This document shows positions 19,219 through 29,157 of a stretch of 64,000 nucleotides of DNA, piece after piece (positions within the stretch are counted from its first letter, which is position 1; the number at the start of each line of letters is the position of its first letter). This DNA comes from Kalmanozyma brasiliensis GHG001 (taxonomy: Eukaryota > Basidiomycota > Ustilaginomycetes > Ustilaginales). The stretch lies in the NCBI RefSeq assembly GCF_000497045.1, contig NW_015961959.1, positions 62,001 through 126,000 of the forward strand. Reading direction: 5' to 3'. The notes beneath the pieces are model-generated. The model had not been told where the DNA came from, did no database searches, and saw only the letters and a list, made by a program, of their open reading frames with translations. A program made the position numbers and the translations under genes.

Positions 19219-20337
19219 CTACTCGGCATTCGTGACCAAGACCCGTCCGCCCGCGAGCTCGTTGAGATCGATGAGGATGCGGTGCGGACTGTCCGGCTGT
19301 GCCTTGTAGAAAGGCGACTTGCTCCACTCGGGCGGCAGCCTGGAGCCCAAGAAACCCTCGAGCTTCTCCACCTCGTTGAGCACGCGGTGCATGTCCGACT
19401 CGACAACGTTGAACTTGATCATGATGTGGTTGACCTCGTTCTCATCCTCCTTGCTCACCTCTCCCTCTGGAGGCAATTTGCCCATGAGAACGGCATCGGT
19501 GGCGCCTAGCTTGGCGAGCGGGCCCTTGGAGCCGAGTCGACCCACGAATGCGCCAGCCCGTGCATGGGGCAGCTTGTGAAATGTCTTGAGCAAGTACGTC
19601 TTGTCCTTGGCGGTGGATTCTTTGGTTGGGGTAACGCGCGCATGAACAAGTATGTCCATTCTGAACGCCTGGATGTGCGGGAATGCGGGCGGGTCGAAAG
19701 GCGCCATCTCCTGCTCCATCTCCTCCTCCATTTGCTCCGACGTGTCGCTGATGCTCGGCGGCAAATCCTCCATCTTGTGAAACAGAATCAGATGCTCACC
19801 CTCGCGTCTCTTCTCGAAATAGGCCGACTGAAGCCACTCAAGCTGCACACGGCTGCCAAGAAAGCCATCGAGCCCTTCGACCTCCTCAAGCACCGAGTGC
19901 ATGGCGCTCTCGCGTACCGCGTACCAGAGAACGAGATAGTCGGGCGCTTCCGGATCGGTCTTGTGACGTACATTGAAGACTCGTTGCGCATTGTAGACGC
20001 CGAGGTGGGCGAGAGGGCCGGTCTTGCACACCAGCTTGGCAAGCGCCTCGGGTCGCTTGCCCGTCAGCTTGTGGAATGTCTTGAGCCCGTAAGCTTTGTC
20101 GGTGGTGGGGGACGTCGGATGGGCAGGGTTAGGTGCTGCACGAGCACCAACGATCATGTTGCGCGCCTCATAGCCAGGGCCAGCGTGCCAGAAGTTGCGG
20201 TCGAAGTGATAGAGCTTGATGTTGAGCTCGGTGGTCGCTTCCATGGTGCCTTGGTGCACAAATTTGGGCGCGTCCGGCTCGTCGCTAGGCCACAGGCAGA
20301 TCAGCTGAGGATCGGTGCTGGCAGATGGCGTAGCCAT
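19219..20337 (-). CDS. 'GFLGSR' repeat-family protein with two internal copies
   Basis: 372 residues from ATG 20337 (A at -3, G at +4). Contains two copies of a ~145-residue module, about 40-190 and 215-358. Shared landmarks are: KAYGLKTFHKL / KTYLLKTFHKL; KTGPLAHLG / KGPLAKLG; SAMHSVLEEVEGLDGFLGSR / SDMHRVLNEVEKLEGFLGSR; and LEWLQSAYF / PEWSKSPFY. The two modules are joined by an acidic Met/Glu-rich linker (EQMEEEMEQEM). A third, single copy is the adjacent gene. No signal peptide or TM segment, so presumably cytosolic. Function unknown; the internal duplication suggests a pseudo-dimer of a normally dimeric domain. Confidence 0.8.
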   Translation of the reverse strand: MATPSASTDPQLICLWPSDEPDAPKFVHQGTMEATTELNIKLYHFDRNFWHAGPGYEARNMIVGARAAPNPAHPTSPTTDKAYGLKTFHKLTGKRPEALAKLVCKTGPLAHLGVYNAQRVFNVRHKTDPEAPDYLVLWYAVRESAMHSVLEEVEGLDGFLGSRVQLEWLQSAYFEKRREGEHLILFHKMEDLPPSISDTSEQMEEEMEQEMAPFDPPAFPHIQAFRMDILVHARVTPTKESTAKDKTYLLKTFHKLPHARAGAFVGRLGSKGPLAKLGATDAVLMGKLPPEGEVSKEDENEVNHIMIKFNVVESDMHRVLNEVEKLEGFLGSRLPPEWSKSPFYKAQPDSPHRILIDLNELAGGRVLVTNAE

Positions 20338-21236
20338 GATGATGCTGGAGGGGCGGAAGTTGTGGCAAAGAGACGACCGCGAAGGTATCGAATGCTGGAG
20401 GAAGGGAAGGAATGTTTCGCTCGAGAGGCAGGTGCTTATATCCGTCAAGGCTTCCTCATGAATTGGCTGCGCAGCAAATGCGACCTGCACCTCATTGGGT
20501 CTGTCTATCAATGCTTTCGTCTTGGCGGCACTCTGCTTCTGTTACTCGTCCGTCGTCCGAGACACGCAGATACAAGTTGAGACACACACATCCAAGTTGA
20601 GCACGTCTTGGGACGAAACCCTAATCCATTGATCGAGCGGAAAGTTGTGTAATCACGCGTAGTCTTCCCACGCTCCGTTTACGCACGGGTTTCGGTCCTG
20701 CACAGCTACAGTGTAGTTTCGTGATTCATCGCCTCTTGTCGAGGACCCGCAGAAAATCAAGCTCGAAGGGAGCGCAGTGAGAGGGTGCCGACATTGATCA
20801 GCTTTGTGATAGCGTCGTTCCGTCGGCCGATGGAAGCCGGACTCGCACGCTGCTCCGCTTGCGGACGGTGCTCCATTTTGCTCGACTGTCCGTCAGACCA
20901 AAACTTGAAATTTAACTTCACGGCGAGCGCGGTGCAGCTCTTTGACCATGACGAGCTCTATGACACGTCCGTCGCTCGACGAAGCACAAAACGGCCTGAT
21001 GCAGAGCTTAAGCTTTCGCAGCAAAAGCACCTGTCGCCGTGTGAGCGTTCCGTCGCCATTCCCACGCTCGTTCCCGTCGCTGTTGAAGCCGTCATTTCAT
21101 TTGTCAAGCTCGACCTCAGAACCACCCAGAAACCGCGCAATCTCTCGACTTCATCTCATGCAGATCCTTTCCGTGAATCATTGCAGGTGCATAATGAACA
21201 ATAGACAAATCTTCTGGATCCACACGCGTCACTTCA
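20338..21236. other. Intergenic region, no gene seen
   Basis: 899 bp between the repeat-family start and the 3' end of the GH54 gene. Promoter of the leftward gene; open frames are short and unconvincing. Confidence 0.5.
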
Positions 21237-22259
21237 TTAAGCCGCATAGCCGGCAGCAACAATGTTAGCCTGGACAGCGTTCTCGGTCTGGTCGGAGGGG
21301 TAGCCGGTCGTCATCACGCCCTCGTAGAAGGTTCCTTGTCCACTGTTGCTGTTGTCTCCACCGATGCCCAGGATGATTGCGCCCTCCTTCTTCATAGGAT
21401 AGTAGCCACTTGGCCTTTGACCGCTGTAGTACGTGCTCAAGCCACCGCTTTGCGAATTTCCGCCGCGCAACGCCCACAGGTTGGACGAGTCACCCTTGAC
21501 GATGCCCGTGACAAACCTCGATGTCTGGCTTGGATCGGCGGTGTTCTGCTTGGGATTGTAGCCGCTGAAGAGGCCGTTCTCTTGATCTGACATGAGCCAA
21601 GGCCCTGATCCCTGGCCTGACCCCCAATAGCTGTTCGTTCCGAAGTAGATGGCTTCCATATGAGCATTGCCGGTGTCGGTGTTGCTCGTCTCGGCGTTAC
21701 CGTAGTCGAAGCAGCAGCCGCCGTTGTAGTGCGTGCCGTCGAGAACGGCGTAGATCCCTTCGGGGTTGTTGCCGGTGGCAATGCCGTTGGTGTTGTCGTT
21801 GCGGTAGCCGACGCCAGGGTGGACGTAGACACCGTAGACCTTGTGGCCGTTCAAGGTGACCGGTGCCGCGGTGGCAGAGGCCAGGACGTCACCCGAGGCG
21901 GCACCGCCATTGGGAGCGAGCGTAAGGTGATTGGCGCGGCCAGACTGGTCGTAGATCGTCTTGATCTGGCACGATGTGTTGGCGCAGAAGTTGTCCTGGG
22001 TAGCAGCATTGGCGACCGAGCCGGCGGAGAGGGGCGAGATGTTGGTCATGTGGCCGTCGGATGCGCGAACGACTTGGTAAAGCGGACCGGTGTACGAGGA
22101 GTAGAGGGAACGAGTGGTACTGTGCGCAGCAACACAGGGCGTGCCTCCGTTGGCGTAGATGTCGCAAGGCAGACCAGACGAGCCAGTTGCGGCGGGGACG
22201 GCAGAGACCGTGGAGGCCAGGCTGAGAGCCGTGAGGAGGAGAGCTTTGTTGAACGCCAT
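21237..22259 (-). CDS. abfB: Secreted GH54 alpha-L-arabinofuranosidase, catalytic domain only
   Basis: 340 residues with an N-terminal signal peptide (MAFNKALLLTALSLASTVSA, cleavage near residue 20-21). The mature part starts LPCDIYANGGTPCVAAHSTTR and is a complete GH54 catalytic domain, which releases terminal L-arabinose from arabinoxylan and arabinan. By comparison with the Aspergillus AbfB family, the nucleophile is E227 in WLMSDQENGLFSG and the acid/base D302 in GIGGDNSN. The Cys pairs, including the vicinal CC at 182-183, are present. The protein stops just after the catalytic domain (NIVAAGYAA), so the usual C-terminal arabinose-binding CBM42 (about 150 residues) is absent. Likely extracellular plant cell-wall degradation; the upstream region has three CCCCGC carbon-repressor-like sites. 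Confidence 0.93.
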   Translation of the reverse strand: MAFNKALLLTALSLASTVSAVPAATGSSGLPCDIYANGGTPCVAAHSTTRSLYSSYTGPLYQVVRASDGHMTNISPLSAGSVANAATQDNFCANTSCQIKTIYDQSGRANHLTLAPNGGAASGDVLASATAAPVTLNGHKVYGVYVHPGVGYRNDNTNGIATGNNPEGIYAVLDGTHYNGGCCFDYGNAETSNTDTGNAHMEAIYFGTNSYWGSGQGSGPWLMSDQENGLFSGYNPKQNTADPSQTSRFVTGIVKGDSSNLWALRGGNSQSGGLSTYYSGQRPSGYYPMKKEGAIILGIGGDNSNSGQGTFYEGVMTTGYPSDQTENAVQANIVAAGYAA

Positions 22260-23271
22260 GGTGGGGGAGGGCGGGAGCTTTGACCGGGATGGAGAGGCTT
22301 GAGGCGGATCAAGGTGTTGAGGAGGAGGATGAGGCTAGGTAGCGTCAGAAAGCAGTTGAGGGATGAGGAGAAGATTGAGCGAATCCAACCATGACGAGGC
22401 AGCCTTTTATGGTCGACCCACCGACCAAACAAACGAGAGTGCTGCACTTTCTCGAGCTCGTCTGGGAGAATAAAGAGAGTATGCGAGGCTTTGTGACCGG
22501 CCCGCTTGCTGCCCTCCGCAACGCAGCATCACCTGGTTGGTCACGACAATCGTGCGTCGCGGCAGCACCCTGAGCAGCACCCTTGCTTCTGCATCCTTCG
22601 CGCCGATCTCTCTGGTGGAAGAACTGCATTGCCGAACAGATTTCCGATGAAGAGATGTCCGGCGGTCATCTGTCAACCGCCGCCTTGCATTCCATGCAGC
22701 TGTCAACCTGCGGCGAAGTCAAGCCCCGCGTTGCCACACGTTCGGACATTTGGCCCCGCAAATCTGCGCCTTTCATGCAGATTGCCGCGCCCCACCCGCT
22801 GCGTCGAACTCCGACTCCCTCCTGTCCACTTACTTCACCACATGTGGGTTGGCACCTGATGTGAAGCGATCCCGAAGAGAGGTGCAAGATGGCCGAACTA
22901 GCCCTTTGCGCTTCGAGGCGGCAAGCGAAGTTAGCGCCGGCAATCTGCATCCCCGCAAAACTCGGCTGGACCCTTCCTTGCATGGTTGGCCGCGGTTCGG
23001 CGAATTTGCATGCGTCTGCCCCGACACAACGTGCCGGAACGGACCATGCGGTGATGGTGGGCGTTCGGACGGGGATCTGTGGGGAAGCACGAGCCGGCGG
23101 CCATTGCGTCCCCGGCGATGTTGATGTCTGCTCAGTCGAGGTGAGGTCAGGACGCAGGATCGACGCCGCCACCTGGTACGTTTCCCGACCTGCGTCGAGG
23201 GGGGTCACAAGATCTCATACGTCGGACATCACGCTTCCGTTTTGCTAGAACGGCAATCTATCGTTGGCATG
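22260..23271. promoter_or_regulatory. GH54 upstream region
   Basis: About 1 kb with no convincing gene. CCCCGC (complement of the Mig1/CreA core GCGGGG) occurs at 22724-22729, 22754-22759 and 22951-22956. A 13-bp perfect inverted repeat has arms at 22775-22787 and 22938-22950. This fits a carbon-source-controlled promoter but is not proof of it. Confidence 0.35.
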
Positions 23272-24891
23272 CTACGCGATGGGCACCGGACAGTCTGGCC
23301 AGGGATCGCAGTGCTGGACCAACCCCACCAGATGGGTTGGGTTGGCGTGCTGACTCGGGGGGAAGAACATGGACCAATCCGACAGCTGACGTTCTTTCCT
23401 CACCTTTGCCTCTTCTGCCTCTTCTACTTGCCCTTCCGTCCTTTCGCCTGCTCCTGCTGCCCTCTGGTGTGACTCCTGATGATGATTACCCTGCAGAACC
23501 CTTGCCCACCACCCTTCCAACGTAACATTGATCGCCTTCCTACTGATCGGACTAACCTCACTTTCCCCCGTCTGAACAACCAGCTCCCCCTCACCAACCC
23601 GATTGTTAACCAACATGACCCGTACTCTTTCATCCCCAATGCGATCCACCGCCCCTGCGATGGTCTTTGTCCGTTCGAACCGACGCATTCTGCTCCCCGC
23701 ACTGGCCGCGTCGAACACGATCCGGATCAGCAGCGTCTCCAATCGCGGGCATTCGTTCGGGGAGAGAATGCGCCGAAGCGTATGTTCCAGCTTGTCATCG
23801 TCCAGCAGGTGACCTGGGTAGAAGGTGAGGGTGATGAGTCGAAGCGAGCGGATGGAGGACAGGAGGGGGTTGATAAAGGGTTCCAGGGTGGCTAGTGTCA
23901 GGTGGTAGGCGTAGATCTCTCGTCTTTGCCGCAGAGGAGGGTGTATTGGTGGGTGAGAGATGGTGTCTGGTGGATTAGAGGTGGTAGAGATGTCGAGATG
24001 CGGCGAGAGCTGTGTGTCTGCTGAGTCGAAAGAGGAGGGAGTGGGATCGGCGGCGAGAGCAGCGAGTCGTTCCTGCGCATCCATCATGTCCCACGGGTCC
24101 AAGTCGCCCTCTGCCGGTCCCGCTTGACTACCTACGATCGACGTTGTTGGCACGCCGTTCGACGGTTGACCTCTTACGCTGGTCGGTGAAGACCTGCGTC
24201 TGCGCGAGTAGAGTGTTTGCCAGGCCGCTTGCTCTTCTGGCTGGTGAGGTGCTCTTGATGGTCCTGCCACCTCTCCTTGCGCATTTCGCGGCGGTGGCGA
24301 TGTCCCAGTAGCGTCGTCGTCGCTCTCGCCACTGGAGCGCTGTGAATCGCTCACCTCCTCCATCAGTTGCTCTTCCGCCCAGTAGACACTCACACTCCTA
24401 AACCTCCTCTCCCGTTCTCCCACCCTCCTTTTCCTCCTCACCTTGGACCTGGACGCGTACGCATGGCCGACCACAAAGCCCCCACTACCCTCTTCGTACC
24501 ATCCTGCTTCTTGTAATCTCAACGTGAGAGGATCGACGCCGTTCAGGTGGGCCACGTTGCCCAACCATGCGCGCTGCACCATCCCCCACTCCGGAACTGT
24601 TGCCAAAAACGCTCTTGCCGCGGTGGGGGAGCCGAGCGTGAGCGTCCGCAACAGTATCGGTCGAGCGACCCTGAAAAAGAAGCGCGAGACGTAGAGCAGT
24701 GAAGCTGTCCACGAGTGGGACGAGGCAAAGGTCGCGCGGAGTGGCGTGGTGAATGGCGAACCCGGCGAATGGGTCGAGTTGGAAGAGGCGCGCCGAGGGG
24801 AGGGCGTCGAGGTGAGAATGGACAGCTCGATGATGTACGCCAACAGCTCCGCGGGTAGCCGCGATGCTGCGGAGGAAGCTGGTGCTGACAT
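23272..24891 (-). CDS. F-box-like protein, otherwise unknown
   Basis: 539 residues from ATG 24891. The N-terminus SRLPAELLAYIIELSI followed by SLLYVSRFFFRVARPILLRTL resembles an F-box followed by a first hydrophobic helix of a leucine-rich-type substrate domain, as in many basidiomycete F-box proteins that bind Skp1 in SCF ubiquitin ligases. The middle (about 150-310) is a Ser/Pro/Arg-rich disordered insert; structure returns near residue 325 (REIYAYHLTLATLEPFINPL) with leucine-rich blocks (LRLITLTFYPGHLLDDDKL, CPRLETLLIRIVFD). No other domain is recognised. Whether it truly binds Skp1 cannot be told from sequence alone. Confidence 0.6.
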   Translation of the reverse strand: MSAPASSAASRLPAELLAYIIELSILTSTPSPRRASSNSTHSPGSPFTTPLRATFASSHSWTASLLYVSRFFFRVARPILLRTLTLGSPTAARAFLATVPEWGMVQRAWLGNVAHLNGVDPLTLRLQEAGWYEEGSGGFVVGHAYASRSKVRRKRRVGERERRFRSVSVYWAEEQLMEEVSDSQRSSGESDDDATGTSPPPRNAQGEVAGPSRAPHQPEEQAAWQTLYSRRRRSSPTSVRGQPSNGVPTTSIVGSQAGPAEGDLDPWDMMDAQERLAALAADPTPSSFDSADTQLSPHLDISTTSNPPDTISHPPIHPPLRQRREIYAYHLTLATLEPFINPLLSSIRSLRLITLTFYPGHLLDDDKLEHTLRRILSPNECPRLETLLIRIVFDAASAGSRMRRFERTKTIAGAVDRIGDERVRVMLVNNRVGEGELVVQTGESEVSPISRKAINVTLEGWWARVLQGNHHQESHQRAAGAGERTEGQVEEAEEAKVRKERQLSDWSMFFPPSQHANPTHLVGLVQHCDPWPDCPVPIA

Positions 24892-25133
24892 CACTGCATC
24901 GCAGCGTGATGAATGGGGTCGGTGGTGGTGTGAGGATGGTTCGTGCGTGTGGAGGAAATTTAGGACAAAGGTGCATAGCCGTCAATGAGGCGCGTTATCT
25001 TATCCGCCCCCTTACCGCGGGGCGACCCTTCCCGCTCAATAGTCGACTTGAGTCCCACACAGCATCGTGTGCGACGATCAGAAACATAATTGTCAGTCTA
25101 CAGCTCGTATTCCAGGCGTAAGAAGGTGATGCT

Positions 25134-28100
25134 CTACAAATTGGAGCTCTGGAATCGATACGCAAGGGGCAGCGCCGCCGGGTTGTCCGTCGTACTCAGC
25201 AGGTTCACCACATCCTTATACGTCTTGGCGTACTTCTCCCAGTGTCTCTCGAACTTGGCCAGATGTTCCCGCGTCGCGTCCTGCAACTGGGGCACCGGCG
25301 TGCCCTCCTTCCTCCATCGCTCCGTTTCCAGCAGCACCTGGTCCTGGAACCTCGTCCGATTCTCCACAAAGATGTGGATCACCTCCGTCAGCTTGGCGTG
25401 CAACTCCAGATAGCGCAGGTCGGTGAACATGAGCTCCTTGCGCGTCGTGTTGAGGAACGCGAAATGGTCCTTCATCAGCTGGTCGACCGTCTTGACATTG
25501 CGCAGACGACGCTCGAGGTCAAGGTAGTTCGGCTCGAGCACTTCCATCAGCTGGAAGGCCAGGAGCTGTTGCACGAAGAACGTCATCCGTGAGCGCAGGA
25601 GGAAGAGCTTCTGCTTCCACTTTTCGAGTGCCGGATGTGTGCGTTGCTTCCACAACAGGTTCGACGAATGGTCCAGCCACAACTCGGATAGCGATCGCTC
25701 GAGCGTCTTGAGGTGGAACAGACCGCGACTGACGAATTGGTAGCGAAGGATGTTTTTGCGGCTGATGACGAGCGAAACGGGGAACTTGACCGCGATGTCG
25801 AACTGGAGGAGCGTGACCGCCGAGACAAAGTCTTTGCCGGAAGACCCGGCGGTGGCGGCAGCAGCGGTGGCGGCGGCGTTGGCTTGAGCGAGCTTGGTCG
25901 CCTCGATACCGCCTTTGGTCTCGGCGATGCGCTTGAGCTGGTCGTAGGCGCCTTCGGAGGCGAGGACGATGCGCACATCTTCCCGATAAGGATCTTCGAA
26001 GCCGACGGTGCTGCTCGAGCCCAGGACTGCGCCGAGATGCGTCTGCAGCCGCTGCTGCACCGTCTCTCGCGTCTTGGTCGGTGACACCTTCTTGGCCAGC
26101 TCGTGGGCCGACTGCTCGAGGAAAGAGGAGAGGAAATCCGACTCGGAGAAGAAGAAAAAGTGCTTGAGAGAACGGAGACGCTCGAGGATGTGCTGGTCCT
26201 CGAGAAGAAGCTTGAGCAACGCCGAATTGGCTCGTTGGTAAGCACCCTCGATGCGTCGGAAGAAGGACTCGTCGTTCATGACCACCATCGTCGCCGCACC
26301 TTTCCCGGGTTTGCTGCCGAGACCGCTGTTTTCCGCTCCCTTATCGGGATCCGACGGCACCTCGAGACCGCACTCGCGGATGACGTTGAGGTACTTGCCC
26401 GCCAGCAGGATTTTGTGCTTCCATGGCTCCAGGAAGGACGGGATCTTGGCACCACCGGTCAGAATGCCTCTTGGGTTCTCCTCCTCGTCCTCCAGCTCGG
26501 CGTCCAGATCCAACCCAAGCTGACGCTGACGCTCCCGCTTGGCGATGGTGGTCTCGTCGCGCAGCGTGTACCGTGTCTCCCAGTACTCGTCCGTGGGGTC
26601 CGACTCGAGAGCAGCACGCGTGACCTTGGCATCCTCCATGACCATGAACTCTTCGTACGTGTCGGACAAGTCGCCAGTGGTGATCCACTTGACCATGGTC
26701 TGGGCATACGGTTGGGACGCGCGTTGGAAGAGCGTCGTAAAGAGCGTGCGTGCTTTTGGATCGCCGCTCATGCGTGTGATGCGGTCCCAGAGCATCGAAA
26801 GCACTTCACCTCCTTTGGCAATGCCACCCTCGACACCTTCGTCATCCGGGTCATCGAGGCCGAGCAAAGCACGTCGCTCGCGCTCCAGAGCCGATGTCCC
26901 ACTGATATCGGAAGCTCCATCTCCGTCCGATGAGTCGTCATCATCTTCATCGTCAAAGAGGTCGGCGTGGGAGATGCCGACGATCTCGTCGGTCAGAGCG
27001 CGGACCATGGCGAGCGTGCGCGCAGTCTCCTGAATCCACATGAAGAGCTTCTGCAGGCTGAATGAGGTCGAAGAAGCCATCTGATGTTCGAGCTGGACGA
27101 CGAGCAGCTCGTAGTCGTGGAGCAGGTCGCGGATGGCAGAGCAGAGTGCGTGGTTGACGGTGCCGTACTCGAGACCAGAGTCGGTCTCGATGAAAGCGTA
27201 GATGGCGGTGTAGTCGGTAGCGAGCGGAAGGATGCGGTCGACGAGGTCGCGCAGAGGAGCGTCGAGGGCCGAATCGATGGTGAAGTGAGCGCCACGCAGA
27301 CGATGTGCGACGTCTTCTGGATCGTAGGTGGAGGCGTAGGTGATGTACTGACCCTCGATACCCAAGAGCACGTAGAGCAGATCCTCGAGAATGAGCGCTT
27401 CCTGCAAGTCCCTGTCGACGAGGGCGAGCGGAACGAGTGCTGGATCATCCGAGTCGGCTGTCGGAGTCGAGTCAGGCCGGGCCGACACCTCGCGTGACAT
27501 TGGCTCGGAAGCAGCGACCTGAGCCTGGCTGGAAGGACCGGCTTGATTGAGATGTGCTGGATACCTTTGCGAAGGCGGACGCGGTTCTGGCGCAGCGCCG
27601 ACCGTCGCTGATGGTATTGATGGTCCCGATGTGGCGCGCAAGGATGCAGCATTGTTTGCAGACGAAGCGGTGCGTGCCTTGGCCTTGCGTGGACTCTGTT
27701 GCGGTACGCGTCTGTTGAGCGGGTTGAAGACGAAGCTGCCCTCGTTGAGGAACGAATCAATGGGAGCCACGCCCTTCCCTTTCAGAGACTTGGCAGCAGC
27801 AGCAGCGAGAGCGGCGCCATCTGGTCCCTTGCCTGCTCCCTGAGTCAAGCCTCTTGAAACGGGCGCTTTGCCGAATCGACGAAGGTGATACTCTGTTGTG
27901 GACTTGACATCGGGCGCGCCAGCAGCGTTGTCATCTCCTTCAGCAATGACGTAGGATGCGGTGGTGCGATGTCCGCCTTCTCCTAGCTCCGGAATGCCCT
28001 CGATGCGATGTGATGCAGTCGCCAATTGCTGGTTTGATTCTGAGTTGGCCCAGGATGCCATGGCCGACTGTCCAGTCGACTTTTCGACGGAAAGCAGACG

Positions 28101-28226
28101 CTTGGACATCTTGTCGAACGCCTTTGCACTGAGATTGAGATGATTCTTCTTGCGCATGGATCGACCGACCGGCGTGGCCGGCACGACGGGCGGCCTGGAG
28201 CCGCTGGACGTGCGAGCGCTCGACAT
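25134..28226 (-). CDS. SPC97: Gamma-tubulin complex component 2 (Spc97/GCP2)
   Basis: 1030 residues from ATG 28226. GCP-family protein that binds gamma-tubulin and nucleates microtubules at spindle pole bodies. Landmarks in order: QEALILEDLLYVLLGIEGQYI (Grip1 start), RDLVDRILPLATDYTAIYAF, HALCSAIRDLLHDYELLVVQLEHQ, ILAGKYLNVIRECG-like LLAGKYLNVIRECGLEVP preceded by IPSFLEPWKHK, the DEYWETRYTLRDE block typical of GCP2, and the Grip2 half (FPVSLVISRKNILRYQFVSR; ERSLSELWLDHSS). The 'YEEFMV-ED' and 'YW-RYTL' features point to GCP2 rather than GCP3. The first ~250 residues are disordered and basic. Intronless. Confidence 0.92.
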   Translation of the reverse strand: MSSARTSSGSRPPVVPATPVGRSMRKKNHLNLSAKAFDKMSKRLLSVEKSTGQSAMASWANSESNQQLATASHRIEGIPELGEGGHRTTASYVIAEGDDNAAGAPDVKSTTEYHLRRFGKAPVSRGLTQGAGKGPDGAALAAAAAKSLKGKGVAPIDSFLNEGSFVFNPLNRRVPQQSPRKAKARTASSANNAASLRATSGPSIPSATVGAAPEPRPPSQRYPAHLNQAGPSSQAQVAASEPMSREVSARPDSTPTADSDDPALVPLALVDRDLQEALILEDLLYVLLGIEGQYITYASTYDPEDVAHRLRGAHFTIDSALDAPLRDLVDRILPLATDYTAIYAFIETDSGLEYGTVNHALCSAIRDLLHDYELLVVQLEHQMASSTSFSLQKLFMWIQETARTLAMVRALTDEIVGISHADLFDDEDDDDSSDGDGASDISGTSALERERRALLGLDDPDDEGVEGGIAKGGEVLSMLWDRITRMSGDPKARTLFTTLFQRASQPYAQTMVKWITTGDLSDTYEEFMVMEDAKVTRAALESDPTDEYWETRYTLRDETTIAKRERQRQLGLDLDAELEDEEENPRGILTGGAKIPSFLEPWKHKILLAGKYLNVIRECGLEVPSDPDKGAENSGLGSKPGKGAATMVVMNDESFFRRIEGAYQRANSALLKLLLEDQHILERLRSLKHFFFFSESDFLSSFLEQSAHELAKKVSPTKTRETVQQRLQTHLGAVLGSSSTVGFEDPYREDVRIVLASEGAYDQLKRIAETKGGIEATKLAQANAAATAAAATAGSSGKDFVSAVTLLQFDIAVKFPVSLVISRKNILRYQFVSRGLFHLKTLERSLSELWLDHSSNLLWKQRTHPALEKWKQKLFLLRSRMTFFVQQLLAFQLMEVLEPNYLDLERRLRNVKTVDQLMKDHFAFLNTTRKELMFTDLRYLELHAKLTEVIHIFVENRTRFQDQVLLETERWRKEGTPVPQLQDATREHLAKFERHWEKYAKTYKDVVNLLSTTDNPAALPLAYRFQSSNL

Positions 28227-29157
28227 GATGGGATCGCGACCTGGCGTCTATCGTTCGGTTCCGATTAGTTCGCTGTCCAGGATGTAGGAGATGTGTCGGA
28301 TGCGCGTGGGCGGGCTGATGGAGGTGTAGGGTCGGAAGGCTGACCGGGACGATGCCGAGTCTTTTGCGAGTTCCGTGCAGGAAATGTGATGAGTCTGGGC
28401 GAGGCGGGATGGAAGTGATAACGATGAGATGGTTTCGTCGTCGTGGCGCGGGGCGCGGCAAGTGTTGGTCTTGAGGCGGCGCTGCGAAGTCGATCCAAAA
28501 ATTCGACTCAAAATGTTAACACGTAGAACTGAAAGCGCGACGCGACTCGATTCCACCCAAATTCTTCTCAGGCTGACAGCAGCACATCCAGATTTCGAGG
28601 CAGAGCAGCAGGCAGTCGTGTTGATTAGGCTCAGCCGTCTGCCATCAGGGGGACAGCGTGGGAACCAACTTGACGACCTTCCGACAGCTGACGGAGCCCT
28701 GTCGCTGCACTGTCTACGCCTAACCTTGGCTTAAGCTACCGAGAAGGCTGAGCACTCAGCCCGAATGTGATTCGAAACGGCTGTGAGCGTGGGAATGTGA
28801 CAGTCAGACTTCGAATGCAGCTGAGTCGCTGCAAAGTGAACTGTGTGCGAGAGTCGAGGCTTTCGCTGTGGGAACCTTGTGTGTGAGGAGTGTATGCTCA
28901 GCCAGGCAGGTGTTGGTCTTGGAGTGGCCTGCGTTTTTGGCGTGTTGGACCCTGTTCGGCAATTTGGTTCTTCTCTTCCTGTCACCTTGAAGGCTGAGTC
29001 TGATGCACCACCCTTAGCCACCGCCTCGACTCGAGCCCTCCGTCTATATAATCTTGTCCTTCCATCGCCCAACCCAGCCCCCTGCTGTCCCTCAGCGCCC
29101 CGTCCGCAGGTGACTTCTCCTCCCATCAAGCCACTCCCTCAGCAGATCGTAGCAACC
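28227..29157. promoter_or_regulatory. Divergent region between SPC97 and the HIRIP3-like gene
   Basis: 931 bp without a convincing gene. It includes CAAAAATTCG at 28495-28504 near the SPC97 side and a TATA box at 29045-29052 on the right. Confidence 0.5.
29045..29052 (+). promoter_or_regulatory. TATA box (TATATAAT)
   Basis: TATATAAT lies 105 bp upstream of ATG 29158, a sensible distance for a short 5' leader of the HIRIP3-like gene. An identical octamer is at 48994-49001. Confidence 0.55.

Noticed and set aside
22666..23208. 181-codon minus-strand frame upstream of GH54
   Set aside because: Overlaps equally long frames on the other strand, low-complexity composition; treated as promoter DNA.
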